This document shows positions 36,466-47,971 of a stretch of 64,000 nucleotides of DNA, one piece after another (within the stretch, counting starts at the first letter, position 1; the number at the start of each line of letters is the position of its first letter). The stretch covers positions 185,136 through 249,135 of the forward strand of contig NC_041682.1 in assembly GCF_900005765.1 (NCBI RefSeq), read 5' to 3'. Origin of the DNA: Plasmodium relictum (lineage: Eukaryota; Apicomplexa; Aconoidasida; Haemosporida; Plasmodiidae). The position numbers and the translations under genes are program-made. A model generated the notes under the pieces. It did not search any database. It saw only the letters and a program-made list of their open reading frames with translations, and was not told where the DNA came from.

Positions 36466-39400
36466 ATGGCTTTAAAAAGCATAAATATAAATGGTAATTT
36501 TGACTGGTGTCCTTTTGAAGAATATAAAAATTACTTAATATGTTTTAATTCTCATAATTTGTTATATTCTAATAATAATAATATAAATAATAATATATAT
36601 TTATTAGATATCAATTTGAACAATGACTCTAGAAATATAGAAATAGTAAATAAATTAAATTTTGAGGAAGCATTAAAAATTGAAAATGATGGAAACAATA
36701 ATGGTAGTAGTGAGTATGTTACCTGTTTTGAATGGATAAATAGTAACAATTTTTTAGAAACAGAACATGAAGAAGAATTAAGTAAAGGGATTATAGTAGG
36801 GGGACTTACAAATGGAGACATTGTTTTGTTGAATCCTCAAATTTTATTTGAAAAAAAAAATAATGATTATGAAAATTTTATCTTAAATAAAGTAAATGTT
36901 CATGAAAATTCTATAAACTGCTTAGAATTTAATAGACATAAAAATTATCTAATTGCAACTGGAGGAAGTGATGGGCAGTTATTTATAACTGATATTGAAA
37001 ATATATATTCTCCCACATCATATGATCCATATTTAGAAAAAAATAATTTACAAAAAATCAATTGCTTAAATTGGAATAGAAAAGTATCCCATATTTTAGC
37101 TACATCATCAAATAATGGTAATACAGTTATATGGGATTTAAAAATAAAAAAATCAGCAGTTAGTTTTAGAGATCCCCATAATAGAACCAAAACTTCTTCT
37201 TTATGCTGGCTAGCTAATCAACCAACTCAAATTTTAGTTTCATACGATGATGATAGAAATCCTTGCTTACAATTATGGGATTTGCGGAATTCAAGTTACC
37301 CAATTAAAGAAATAATTGGGCACTCTAAAGGTATTAATAATATTTGTTTTAGTAATATTGATACAAATTTGTTATTATCATCAGGTAAGGACATTACAAA
37401 ATGTTGGTATTTAAATAATAATAATTTTGATATTTTCAATGAAATTAACAATTCTACTAATAATATATATTCTAAATGGTCTCCTTTTATTCCTGATATT
37501 TTTGCATCTTCTACTAATATGGATACTATACAAATAAATTCAATAAATAATGGCAATAAAATGACAACTAAATATATTCCTAATTTTTATAGAAAAGAAT
37601 CTGGTATATGCTTTGGGTTTGGAGGAAAGATATGTTGTTTTAATAATAATTCTATTTCATCTTCCTCTGGATCTTTTCCTAATTCTAGTATCCAAAATAT
37701 ACAAAAAAATATTCCTAATAATGAGGACAATGAAATAAACAGAATGAAAAATAAAAAATTTGAAAATAAATTTTTAATTAAATGTCATATTTATCCAACA
37801 GAAATGGAGTTAATATCTGAAGCAGACAACTTTGAGAAATATATCACTAATGGAAATTACATAGAATTCTGTGAAAGTAAAATAATGAAAAGTGATGATG
37901 ATCATGAGAAATTAACATGGAAAATTTTACAATTACTATGCACTTCTCAAAAATCAGAAATAGTTAAAGAATTAGGATATGATATAAATAATATTATTAA
38001 AAAAATTATGTATGATATAGGAAAACAACCAGGTTTTATATTTAAAAATATTATAGATAAAGATATTAATAATAATGACATATCTAATAATTTGAATGAA
38101 GATAATGATAGAGATTACAATAATAGTACAAGTAGATCAAATTTAATGAACGATAATCATCTTTCTCCTTCCCACTTGAGTGATAATAATCAAAAAATGA
38201 ATGGATCCTTCGATGTAGATCCTGAAAAATTCTTTAGAGAATTAGGAGAAAAAACAGAAAATGAAAAATCGAAAGAAAAGTTAAGTATTCAAAACAATTC
38301 AGAAAATGAGGATGATTATAACAGTAATTCAAGAGATGATCATTTAGATAATAAAAGAACATCTAGTGAATGGAATTCAGGAATTGAATCTATTATAAAA
38401 GAGTGTGTATTAGTAGGTAATATAGAAACAGCTGTAGAACTATGTTTGCACAAAAATAGGATGGCAGATGCATTATTATTAGCTTCTTTTGGCGGAGATC
38501 AATTATGGCATAAAACTAAAACTATTTATATTAATAAACAAAATGATAATTTTTTAAGAAATATTAATTATATTTTAGATAACAAATTAGATCTTTTAGT
38601 TAATAATATTGATTTATCATCTTGGGGAGAAGCTTTATCTATTTTATGCACATATGCTATAAATAATCCCAACTTTAATAACTTATGTGAAACATTAGCT
38701 AAAAGATTGCAAAATGAAAAATTCGATATTCGAGCTGCATCTATTTGCTATTTATGTGCATGTAATTTTTCAGAAACTGTAGAAATATGGAATAACATGC
38801 CTTCAAAAAAAGGTTCTTTATTAAATGTTTTACAAGATTTAGTAGAAAAAATGACTGTGTTAAAAATGGTAATAAAATTCGATCAATATAATCCTATAAT
38901 GAATCAAAAGATTAACCAGTATGCTGAATTATTAGCTAATTCAGGAAGGTTAAAGGCAGCGATGACTTTTTTATGTTTAATACAAGATGATCAAAGTTTA
39001 GAAAGTCTAATATTAAGAGATAGAATATTTAACAGTGCCAATCATATATTAGGTCAGCAAATTGATCCACCTATTTTACCATTTCAAGTCGTAGATATCA
39101 AACCATCTCCAATAATTCAAAATCAATTATATAATCAGAATCAGCAACTTAATCAAAATCAATTATATAATCAAAGCTTTCAATACAATCAAACTCAATC
39201 TCAGCAATTTAAACAAAATTTGCCAAATAATCCCAACCAACCAAAGTTGTATAATCAACAAAATATGCAAAGAATACCACCACCAATGCCTATTTCACAA
39301 GTACCACCTCCCCCACATATGAATCAAAACCAGTTAACGTCTACTAATTATAATTCACAAGTTTTAAATAATACAGTTAATAGGTCTTCCTTTTTAACCT

Positions 39401-40715
39401 CATCAAATCAAAATTTTTCAACAAATGTAAATACTGTTCAATCTCCAATTAATACATCTTCATATATTCCTCCTTCGAATATCCCATCTAATACAACTCC
39501 GATTAATACTCCTACATATTTACCTCCACCAACATTTTCAAATTTTAATGTATCACAGAAAGTACAACAAAATCAAGAAAAACAACAAACACCCATGTTA
39601 AGCCAATCATATACAAATGTAAATAAATCATTACAAAGTAATATACCTTCTTCTAACATTGTTTCTCCAGTAACACCGGTTGTTCCTCCATCAAGCACGT
39701 TAAATCAAATAAATAATAGACCTAGTTTTTCAAATTTTCAAAATATTACTCCACCACCTAGAAGTAATAACCCTCCCATTTCTCCTTCCTCAAATTTAAC
39801 ACAAACAAATATAATTCAGCCACAAGAAAACCAGTTTGGTAAAAGAGAATGCTTCGATCAACAAACGTTTGAATCAACTAATGCATTATCTATTTCTCAT
39901 AATAATACGCAAAATAAAAATTTTCAAAACTCATTTCAAGATAATACAAATAAAATGAACTTTCACTTACAATCAAATACTTCATCTTTATCAGGTAAAT
40001 AAAAAAAAAAAATGAAATAATATATTTTTTATATTATATATATATATATTTTTTTAAGGTACTAAAACAACATCTCCAATAGCAGGTGCTTTAACAGTAT
40101 CCCCAGGAATGCCTGTTCCATGGCCAATACCTACGACAACTCAACAAGTAAAAAATACCCAAACATTTTTTTTTCTTTTCTTATTACGTCATATTTCTAT
40201 TATATATTTATTAATTTTTTGTTTTTTGGTTTTTGGTTTTTTTTAGCTTGGTTCAACGACCCAATCAACAGCAAACCAAAACAAAAAAATTCAAACAGCA
40301 ACTAAAGAGCAAAATGGGGTATTAATGAGTAGGAATAATATTGAATCTATTAAAAAATCTATAAATAATTTATTAAATATTTATATTTCACAAGAACCAA
40401 TAAAAAAGAAGGCAGAAGATGTTTCAGCAAAAGTTTATGATCTTTATGAAAAATTGGATAACGGTTCATTTAATGAACAGATAAATGAAAATATAATAAA
40501 TTTATGTAATTTCATAAGTGCAAATGATTTTAAGACAACTAATAAAATAATAGTAGATTTAAGCAGAAACCTATGGGACAGCAGTAATAAATCATGGTAA
40601 TTTAAACAATAGTAGAACCTTTTTTTATATTGAAATAAAATAAATAATACGCTATTTATTTTTTTATTTTTTTTTTAGGATTATGGGATTAAAACGTATT
40701 ATACCAAAATGTTGA
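36466..40715 (+). CDS. SEC31: COPII outer-coat protein SEC31, 4 exons
   Basis: Partner of SEC13 in the outer cage of COPII vesicles leaving the endoplasmic reticulum. Exons 36466-39994, 40059-40147, 40247-40596 and 40679-40715 give 1,334 residues. Residues about 1-340 form a WD-repeat propeller (NCLEFNRHKNYLIATGGSDG, TVIWDLK, CLQLWDLRN, IIGHSKGINNICFS). An alpha-solenoid follows (IETAVELCLHKNRMADALLLA near 651-671, WGEALSILCTYA). Residues about 860-1,215 are Pro/Gln/Asn-rich, as in SEC31. The C-terminal helical part (NIESIKKSINNLLN onward) matches the conserved SEC31 tail. The protein ends MGLKRIIPKC after the last intron, whose junction splits a Trp codon (TG|G). It corresponds by position to PFB0640c. 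Confidence 0.95.
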
Positions 40716-41299
40716 CATCAAAAACATGTTTCTTTTTATATATATATACATCAATTTAAATACTTTTACTATTTTTCTTTCATCTTTTTTCTTTGATTTT
40801 TTTAAAAAATTATTTATATTAGAAAAAAAAGTCTAATTTTTTGTTCAATGAACTATGTACTACATATATTATTTTTGTTTATTATTTTATTATATATACT
40901 TTTTTGGAAAGTTTGAAGAATTAATAAAAAAAATTATTATAAAATATATTAAGAAATATTAATTGATTATATATTTTTTTATATATGTGTAAAATAAAAA
41001 AAAGAAAAGTTCATTACATTTAATACTATTTCTATTGAAAAAAAAAGTATTATTTTTTTAATGTAAAAATAAATAGATAAATAAATAAAATAATAATAAT
41101 AAAATATATAAAATAACGACATAAATAATGAAATAATGCTACTAATAAAATATGAAATTATAAAGTCATAAAAATATATAAAATTAAGAAACCACGAATT
41201 TTTAATTGTGATGTATTCCTTGTGAAATTAAAAAAATATATAATTTTTTTTTTTTTTTTTTTATTAAGATATTAAATAAGTAAAATTTGCTTGAAGTTT
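40716..41299. other. Convergent intergenic region, SEC31 / CCT8
   Basis: 584 bp of AT-rich 3' flank for both genes, with T and A runs (for example 41246-41262). No gene seen. Confidence 0.7.
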
Positions 41300-42931
41300 C
41301 TAGAAGGCTTCATCATAATCTGGATTCTTATCGCGTGGCTTTGGGCCACCTGCGGGTTTAGCTAAAATGATTTGATCAATTTTTAAAATTGTTTGAACTG
41401 CATCAATAGCTAAATCAATTGCATATTTTTTACATTTGAAATTATCATAAATGTTGTTTTCTCTAGCTGATGTAGTATGAGAATTATTATTAATATTTAT
41501 GCAAGATTCAGTATTGCCTTTATTGTGTTCGTTAATAAGTTCATTTAGTACATCAGTACTGTTATATCCACAATTTGTTGCTAGTATTTTAGGTATTACT
41601 TGAAAAGACTCTGCAAAAACCTTTACGCTGTAATTATCAACACCTTTTAACTGACAAGCAAATTTTTTTAATCTTTCACAAAGTTGTATTTCTATACAAC
41701 CCCCACCAAATAAAAAGGAATTATTTTTTATTGCATTTTTTATTGAATTAATACCATCATGTATGCATCTTTCTACTTCATCAAGTAAATTATAAGTAGC
41801 TCCTCTTAAAATAATTGTTCCTACTTTTTTATTTTTCGAGTTAATTATCGTAACTTTTTTTGATGCAATTTCTGAAACATATATAGATGATACTTTACCA
41901 ATTTCTTCAGGTTTTGGTGCAGTTAATCGAACTAAAGAAGAAACATTTAATAATTTGCATATTCTTAATGTTTCGAACTTTGATGTTATTTTTAAGGTCA
42001 TTATATCGTGTACATCACAAAAATGCTGAGCTATATCAGAAATAGCACCATTTACAATTATAACATCAACACCTTCTTTTTTTATATTTTTTATTATGCA
42101 TTCCATTTGTTGTTCTTCTCCTTTTGTAAAATTTAATAATTCTTCTGCATTATGTAATAAAACTGTTCCTTTTGTTTCAGTTGTTGCTGCCTCCAATCCA
42201 CAATTAAGAACAATTACATTAGCATTTTCTTTTTTTTTTATTATTCCATTTGTTTCTTTTGGTATAACCATACCCATTAAAAATTGGGAATCTATTAAAT
42301 TACCCCCATTTAATTTAGATACCCTTATATTATCAACATCAAAATTTTCAATTTTTTCAGGCATTAATGTTGCTATACATTTTGATAGTAAACTAACAAT
42401 AAATTCGCAATTATTTGATAAATGCTTTGTAATCATAACTGATTTCACAACTTTTTCAATTTCTTTCTCATTGTAAAAATTCTCTAATTTCCATGCAACT
42501 AGTTCTGGTAAAACTCTTTCTATTTCATTATAACCTAATAAAAAACCATTTAATATATCATTGGTATTAAAACCCTGTTGAATTAAAAAACTAGCTTTAT
42601 CTAGCATTTCTGTTGCCAATGTAAAAACGTAATTTGTGAAATCTCCATATTCATAATTCATTGTTTCTGATAATTTCTTTAAAATATTTACAACAGGATG
42701 ATTTATTTCTAAATCTTTCAATATCGTAATACAATCACTCGAAACAATTTTTTTATTAATATGATTTATTATTAATTTGTTCATACATTTGGGGCCAAGT
42801 GATGTTTGAATAATGCTACTAATTTCTTTACATGCTTCAATATTTTTTAAAATAGTATCCTCATTATTTTTTACAATCCTATACCCATCTTTCAAAATTG
42901 AATTTAATCCTAACTTATTAGAAAACTGAAA

Positions 42932-42963
<32 letters not shown>

Positions 42964-43243
42964 TTGGATATATACTTATATTTATATATTTAACTTGAAT
43001 ATTCTTAGATATAATAATGTTAAATAATATTACTTTATAAAACTATTATATAAAAATGCATGCCTTTATAAAAGTAAGAATATATGTGTATACATTAGAA
43101 ATAAATTCACATTCAAAAAGAAAAAAAATTAAAAAAACATCTATATCTACCTATTATATATATACATGTATATATATAAACAAAATAATATCAGATAATA
43201 ATGGAAAATTAAAATTTTTTATTTCTATATTTATTTTTACCAT
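41300..43243 (-). CDS. CCT8: T-complex protein 1 theta subunit (CCT8), 2 exons
   Basis: Subunit of the cytosolic CCT/TRiC chaperonin, which folds tubulin, actin and WD proteins. Exon 2 is 42925-41300. Its frame opens right after the acceptor TTTCAG with FSNKLGLNSILKDGYR and has no ATG there. The only fitting start is the ATG at 43243-43241, followed at once by a GTAAAAAT donor, so exon 1 of the coding sequence is the start codon alone. That gives 542 residues, close to the roughly 550 usual for CCT8. Group II chaperonin motifs seen are SLGPKCMNKLIINH, SSDCITILKDLE, LFGGGCIEIQLCERL, and a C-terminal ILKIDQIILAKPAGGPKPR. The phosphate-binding GDGTN motif reads GDFTN (residues 95-99). It corresponds by position to PFB0635w. 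Confidence 0.93.
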
Positions 43244-43889
43244 TGCTAGTAACTAGTTCTTAAAACAAGTAAAATATGTTGATTTTTTATATAATTATAA
43301 AAAATAAATTCAAAACTTTTTGTATATCTAAAGAAACTCTTATACTACACAGATATTCTTTTTTTTTTTTAATTTATAAAAATACAAACATATAATAAAT
43401 AAAAAATGCATATCCTTTTTCCTTTTATTTTATTTTTGTAATTTTATGAAAATTTAAAAATTTTTTATTTTGTAAATTTTTAATTTGCATAAAAATAATT
43501 TTATTTTTTTTTTTTTTAGTAGTGCTTAATATTTAAAATTTTATTTTAAAAAAATTCAATCTTTCTATATATATTTTTTTTTTAAGTTGTAATTTTGAAT
43601 TGTAATATAAAAAACATATTAAAAGGTGATAATAAAAATTAAAAAATTTTTTTTTTTAATACATACTTGTATATAGAAAAAAAGATTGTTTTTCTTTCTA
43701 TAAGTCAACTTTATTTTTTCTTTCTTCATAAGCATATTATTTATGTACTTATATATTTGTATGAATTTAATTTTTTTTTAAATATTAAATAAATGCTATA
43801 AATATTTTAAAAATATTATAAATTAAATTTTTAAATAATTTTTTGTTTGTTATTTTTTGTTTTTTTTTTTTTTTATATTGAATGAAAAA
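43244..43889. promoter_or_regulatory. Divergent promoter region, CCT8 / Rtr1-like gene
   Basis: 646 bp between two outward-facing genes. AT-rich, with T runs just before the plus-strand ATG (43859-43874). No specific motif that I can support. Confidence 0.5.
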
Positions 43890-46800
43890 ATGGGTGAAGA
43901 TAAAGAAAAAATAAATTTTGATAGAGAAAAAAAAATAAGTAGTCTGTCAAAAATATATCATAGAAAATTAGAAACACTACTTATTTATATAAATATTCCT
44001 AAAAAAAAGAAAAATAAAATTTATTTTGATGATTTTTTTAATATAAAGGAAATATGTTCTTATATAAATACAATAAATAATGATGAAGAAAACCAAGAAA
44101 AAAACTACTTAGATGAAAATAAAGATACAAATGGAAATGACAATTATAATGAAAAAATTAATATAAATGAAGTTATTGAGTCATGTAAAGATGATTATAA
44201 TGAAAAAAATATTAATATAAATACAGAAAGTGAAATAAAGACAGATAAAAACATTTTTATAAAAAATTTGCTAATATTTTTAAATAATTTAATTATTCTA
44301 TATTTTACTAAGAGTGATTTAATAGATGTTTGTATAAATAGGAGGAGTTATAATAAGTGCGGTTTTTATGCTTGTGATAACACATTTCTTAATGATATAA
44401 ATAAAAGTAAATATAAAATTGATGTAAAAAATAAGAATATATATTTAAGAGAATATTATGATCTATTTTGCTCAACTAATTGTATGAATTATAATTTGCA
44501 CTTATTAAAAGAAATAATAAATAAAACAAAAAATTCTAGAGAAAACTTAGATTGTAAAAAAAAATGCCAGCTTATTCATATAATGTTTTTAACTTTTTTT
44601 CCTTTTTTTAAATTTTATGATATAAAATTTTTATTTAATAATATTGATAAAGTAAATATTCAAAATAACAAAATATATATCAAAAATGAGGAATCAAAAA
44701 AAAATGAAACAATCACTTCAAAAATAGAAAAAAAAAAAATAAAGAAAGAAAATAATCATTTAAAATCAAATGTATCAAAAAACTCCCCTAGCCACATTTC
44801 ATTCGTAGTTAAAGAAAACACTAATGATATTGAAGAAGATGAATATAAAAACAACATAAAAGATATTATAAAAGATAATCAAAATATTTTAAAAGAAATT
44901 GAGCAAAAAGATAAAATTAATATTACCGAAAAACTAGAAAAAGATGAAGAAAAAAAAAATGATAAGCAAAATAAAGAGGTACATAAAGATAACCAAATAA
45001 TATTACAGAATAAAAAAAGTAAAACAAAAATAATTAATGGAAAAAACCAAAAAAAAAATAAAAAAGTCAGTTTTAATGAAGATATAAAATTTTACAAATA
45101 TTATAAAGATGAATGTATTAATGAATTTTGCGTTGATGAAATTTCAGTGAACAAAAAGAATAGTAAAAAGGAGATTAAAGAAAAGAAAATATTAAATAAT
45201 TTTAATATAGAAGAATTAGAAGAAAATTCCAACACTTTAAATGAACCATTTGATAAACCCAAAGAAATCTTATATAGTTTCGGAAAACGTCCATGTAATA
45301 AGTTAATACAAGAATTTGATGATTATTTATATAAATTGAAAGGTAACTCTGATACAGAAAACGAAAAGAAAAATGAAAATTTTTCTAAAGAATTAATTGA
45401 AGTTTTAGGCAATGAACATAATTCAAATGTATATGAACATACAGTTGATAAAAAAGAAGTAATAAATAAAAATTTCAATGAATGCACAACTGATAAAATT
45501 CATAATATGATAAATAAAAATATAAATGAAGATATATCTGAAAATATAAATGAGAAAAATATTGAAGAAAAAGAAATTTTTTTAAATAAAACAAAAAATA
45601 CCGAAACAAACGAGAGAAAAGGAAATTCACATAACGAATTGAAGAAAAAATATGAAGAAGTAAAAAATTCCATGTTCACTAACAAAAAATATTCATTCGA
45701 TAATATATTTGAATCAACAATTTTCGACACTACAAAAATTATAGATTTTAATTATGAAAAACAAGATTTAATAAATTTTGCATCAAAAAAAATGAATGAA
45801 ATTAATACAAAATACTCCAAAGAAAAAAATGAAAAAAAAATTATTTTATTAAATTCATCAAATGAAAAAAGATATGATAATAAAATAATTGTAAATAATT
45901 CGTGTACTCTTAATGAAAATTGTAAAAGTATTTTCAAGTATGAAATTAATAACCAAAATTTAAATGCTGATAGGTATCATAACAAAATATTGCTAGAAAA
46001 TACGAACAAATTTACTTTTTTTAATGAAAACAAAAAAGACTATGACGAGAAAATTACTGAGTGTTTTGAAAAAAATGAGGTTAATAACAAGAAGAATGAC
46101 GAAATTAATGAAAAAGTAGATAATGAGATTAATGAAAAAGTTGAAAATGAAATCATTGAAAAAGTTGAAAATGAGATCACTGAAAAAGTTGAAAATGAAA
46201 TCATTGAAAAAGTTGAAAATGAGATCACTGAAAAAGTTGATGAGATTAATGAAAAAGTTGATAATGAAATTAATGAAAAAGTTAAAAATGAGATCACTAA
46301 AAAAGTTGAAAATGAAATGAACAAAAAAAATAATGAACAAAATGATGAAACTGACGAACCAAATAGTGATGAAATAAATGAAAATAATGAAGACTCTGAT
46401 GAAATTAAACTTCAGAATTTATTATTGGAAAAGAAAAAAAAAATTAGAGAAGAATATATTGAGAGTTTTAAAAAAGATATTGCAGTAGATTTTGATTCAT
46501 GTTCAGATAGTGAAAATGTTGACAAAGAAGAATTGTTGAAAATAAATGATAGCAAATATATATATAACACAAATAAAGATAATGTTTATGAAAATATATC
46601 TTTATATGTAGTTTTATGGGATATATTTACTAATAATATTTCAAAGTATACTGTTCACTTTTTTACAAAGAACGAATTTATTATTCCCAAATCAATAAAT
46701 GAAGTGGAAAGAGAAAGAAAAAATGAATTTTTATACAACATTTCTCAATATATTCCTACATATATTAATTCTATTTCGTCCATTATTTTAAATATTTGTA

Positions 46801-47027
46801 GGACTTTTTTATTTCATAGGCCTCTTTTACCTTTCAAAAAAAAAATTTATAAATCAATTATATGCATTATTGCAATTGCACTTAAAAAACATAAATTAGA
46901 ATTAATTCCTACATGTGAATTAAATAATATAAAAAAGGCAGAATATTATTTAACTTTCAAAAATAAAATTGAACAAGAAGAATTAAACGACTTATCTATG
47001 CTTTTTTTTCAAAATAATTTTTATTAG
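43890..47027 (+). CDS. Rtr1/RPAP2-like RNA polymerase II CTD phosphatase
   Basis: Single exon, 1,045 residues. Near residues 157-198 lies the zinc-binding signature of the Rtr1/RPAP2 family: CGFYAC, a 30-residue spacer ending IYLREYYDL, then FCSTNC. In this family four Cys or His bind zinc beside an unusual active site that removes Ser5 phosphate from the Pol II C-terminal repeats. A second conserved block lies at the C-terminus (YVVLWDIFTNNISKYTVHFF, FLFHRPLLPFKKKIY), similar in placement to RPAP2. The middle is Lys/Glu/Asn-rich with a tandem repeat. I chose the ATG at 43890 because the open frame before it is only poly-Phe from a T run, without an ATG. It corresponds by position to PFB0630c. 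Confidence 0.78.
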   Translation: MGEDKEKINFDREKKISSLSKIYHRKLETLLIYINIPKKKKNKIYFDDFFNIKEICSYINTINNDEENQEKNYLDENKDTNGNDNYNEKININEVIESCKDDYNEKNININTESEIKTDKNIFIKNLLIFLNNLIILYFTKSDLIDVCINRRSYNKCGFYACDNTFLNDINKSKYKIDVKNKNIYLREYYDLFCSTNCMNYNLHLLKEIINKTKNSRENLDCKKKCQLIHIMFLTFFPFFKFYDIKFLFNNIDKVNIQNNKIYIKNEESKKNETITSKIEKKKIKKENNHLKSNVSKNSPSHISFVVKENTNDIEEDEYKNNIKDIIKDNQNILKEIEQKDKINITEKLEKDEEKKNDKQNKEVHKDNQIILQNKKSKTKIINGKNQKKNKKVSFNEDIKFYKYYKDECINEFCVDEISVNKKNSKKEIKEKKILNNFNIEELEENSNTLNEPFDKPKEILYSFGKRPCNKLIQEFDDYLYKLKGNSDTENEKKNENFSKELIEVLGNEHNSNVYEHTVDKKEVINKNFNECTTDKIHNMINKNINEDISENINEKNIEEKEIFLNKTKNTETNERKGNSHNELKKKYEEVKNSMFTNKKYSFDNIFESTIFDTTKIIDFNYEKQDLINFASKKMNEINTKYSKEKNEKKIILLNSSNEKRYDNKIIVNNSCTLNENCKSIFKYEINNQNLNADRYHNKILLENTNKFTFFNENKKDYDEKITECFEKNEVNNKKNDEINEKVDNEINEKVENEIIEKVENEITEKVENEIIEKVENEITEKVDEINEKVDNEINEKVKNEITKKVENEMNKKNNEQNDETDEPNSDEINENNEDSDEIKLQNLLLEKKKKIREEYIESFKKDIAVDFDSCSDSENVDKEELLKINDSKYIYNTNKDNVYENISLYVVLWDIFTNNISKYTVHFFTKNEFIIPKSINEVERERKNEFLYNISQYIPTYINSISSIILNICRTFLFHRPLLPFKKKIYKSIICIIAIALKKHKLELIPTCELNNIKKAEYYLTFKNKIEQEELNDLSMLFFQNNFY
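46104..46320 (+). repeat. 24-bp tandem repeat coding EKVENEI(I/T)
   Basis: About nine imperfect 8-residue units of the type EKVENEII, EKVENEIT, EKVDNEIN inside the Rtr1-like gene. One unit lacks a codon (EKVDEIN). The codons alternate GAAAAAGTTGAAAATGAG with ATCACT or ATCATT, so recent duplication is likely. Confidence 0.88.
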
Positions 47028-47319
47028 TGAATTAGTTAAAAAAAAAAAAAAAAAATTAATATTATTATATATAGAAATGCATATATGCATTCTTTTTTAT
47101 GTTTTATTGTAAAATTTAAATTTTAAGTTTTTTTGAATAATCTTATATGAACTACAGTAAAATCATAATATTTATATATGTTAATATAATATATATATAT
47201 TTTAATAATTCCCTAAAAAATTATAAATTCCTTTTTTAATTTATACTTTTTTTTTTTATCTTTTGATAATTTTTTTTTTTTTGAAATTATATTTGTCTTT
47301 ATTTTAAAGCTAAAAAAAA

Positions 47320-47378
<59 letters not shown>

Positions 47379-47971
47379 TAATATTTGATTATTTTTTAAA
47401 TAATTTTATTCCATAGAATATGTTTTTAATGAATCAATAAAAAACTTTTACATAAAATAAAACTTTAACTATTTCATATTTAATAATTTTGTTTTTATGC
47501 TTTTTCAAAGATTTCACAAAAGCATTTTAATTAACAAAATACGTTTTTTATAATTTTACATTTAAAAATTTAATCTAAATATTTTTAACACTTATTAACT
47601 CATAATTTTTTTTTTTTTTTATAATATTAAAAGTATCTGATTATATCTTAGTCTATTTTTTTGCATAAAATTTAAAATAATTTTGTATGATGAATTTCCT
47701 TTATTAAATATATTCAATGTAGAAGAATAAGTTAATTTATAAAATAAAATGAATTCAAAAAAAAAAAAAAAACATAAAAAAAGATACAAATATACTAGCA
47801 TTAATCAAAATAAATTAATTGTAAATCAATGTAAATATATGTAAGTGTAAACAAATTAATATTAATTACCATAAGACAAATTATAGCTAAATTATCCAAA
47901 TAAAGTATAGATTGAAATAAGGTAATATAAAACAAATAAAAATTATTTAATTACTTATTTTATTTCTATTA
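47028..47971. other. Convergent intergenic region
   Basis: 3' flanks of the Rtr1-like gene (+) and the 619-residue gene (-). It holds an A run at 47040-47055 and a (TA)n tract at 47322-47374. No gene seen. Confidence 0.65.
47322..47374. repeat. (TA)n tract
   Basis: About 53 nt of alternating A and T in a convergent 3' region. Confidence 0.9.

Noticed and set aside
43857-43889. Upstream extension of the Rtr1-like gene (poly-Phe leader)
   Set aside because: The extension has no ATG and is a T-run translation. The ATG at 43890 has an A-rich context.
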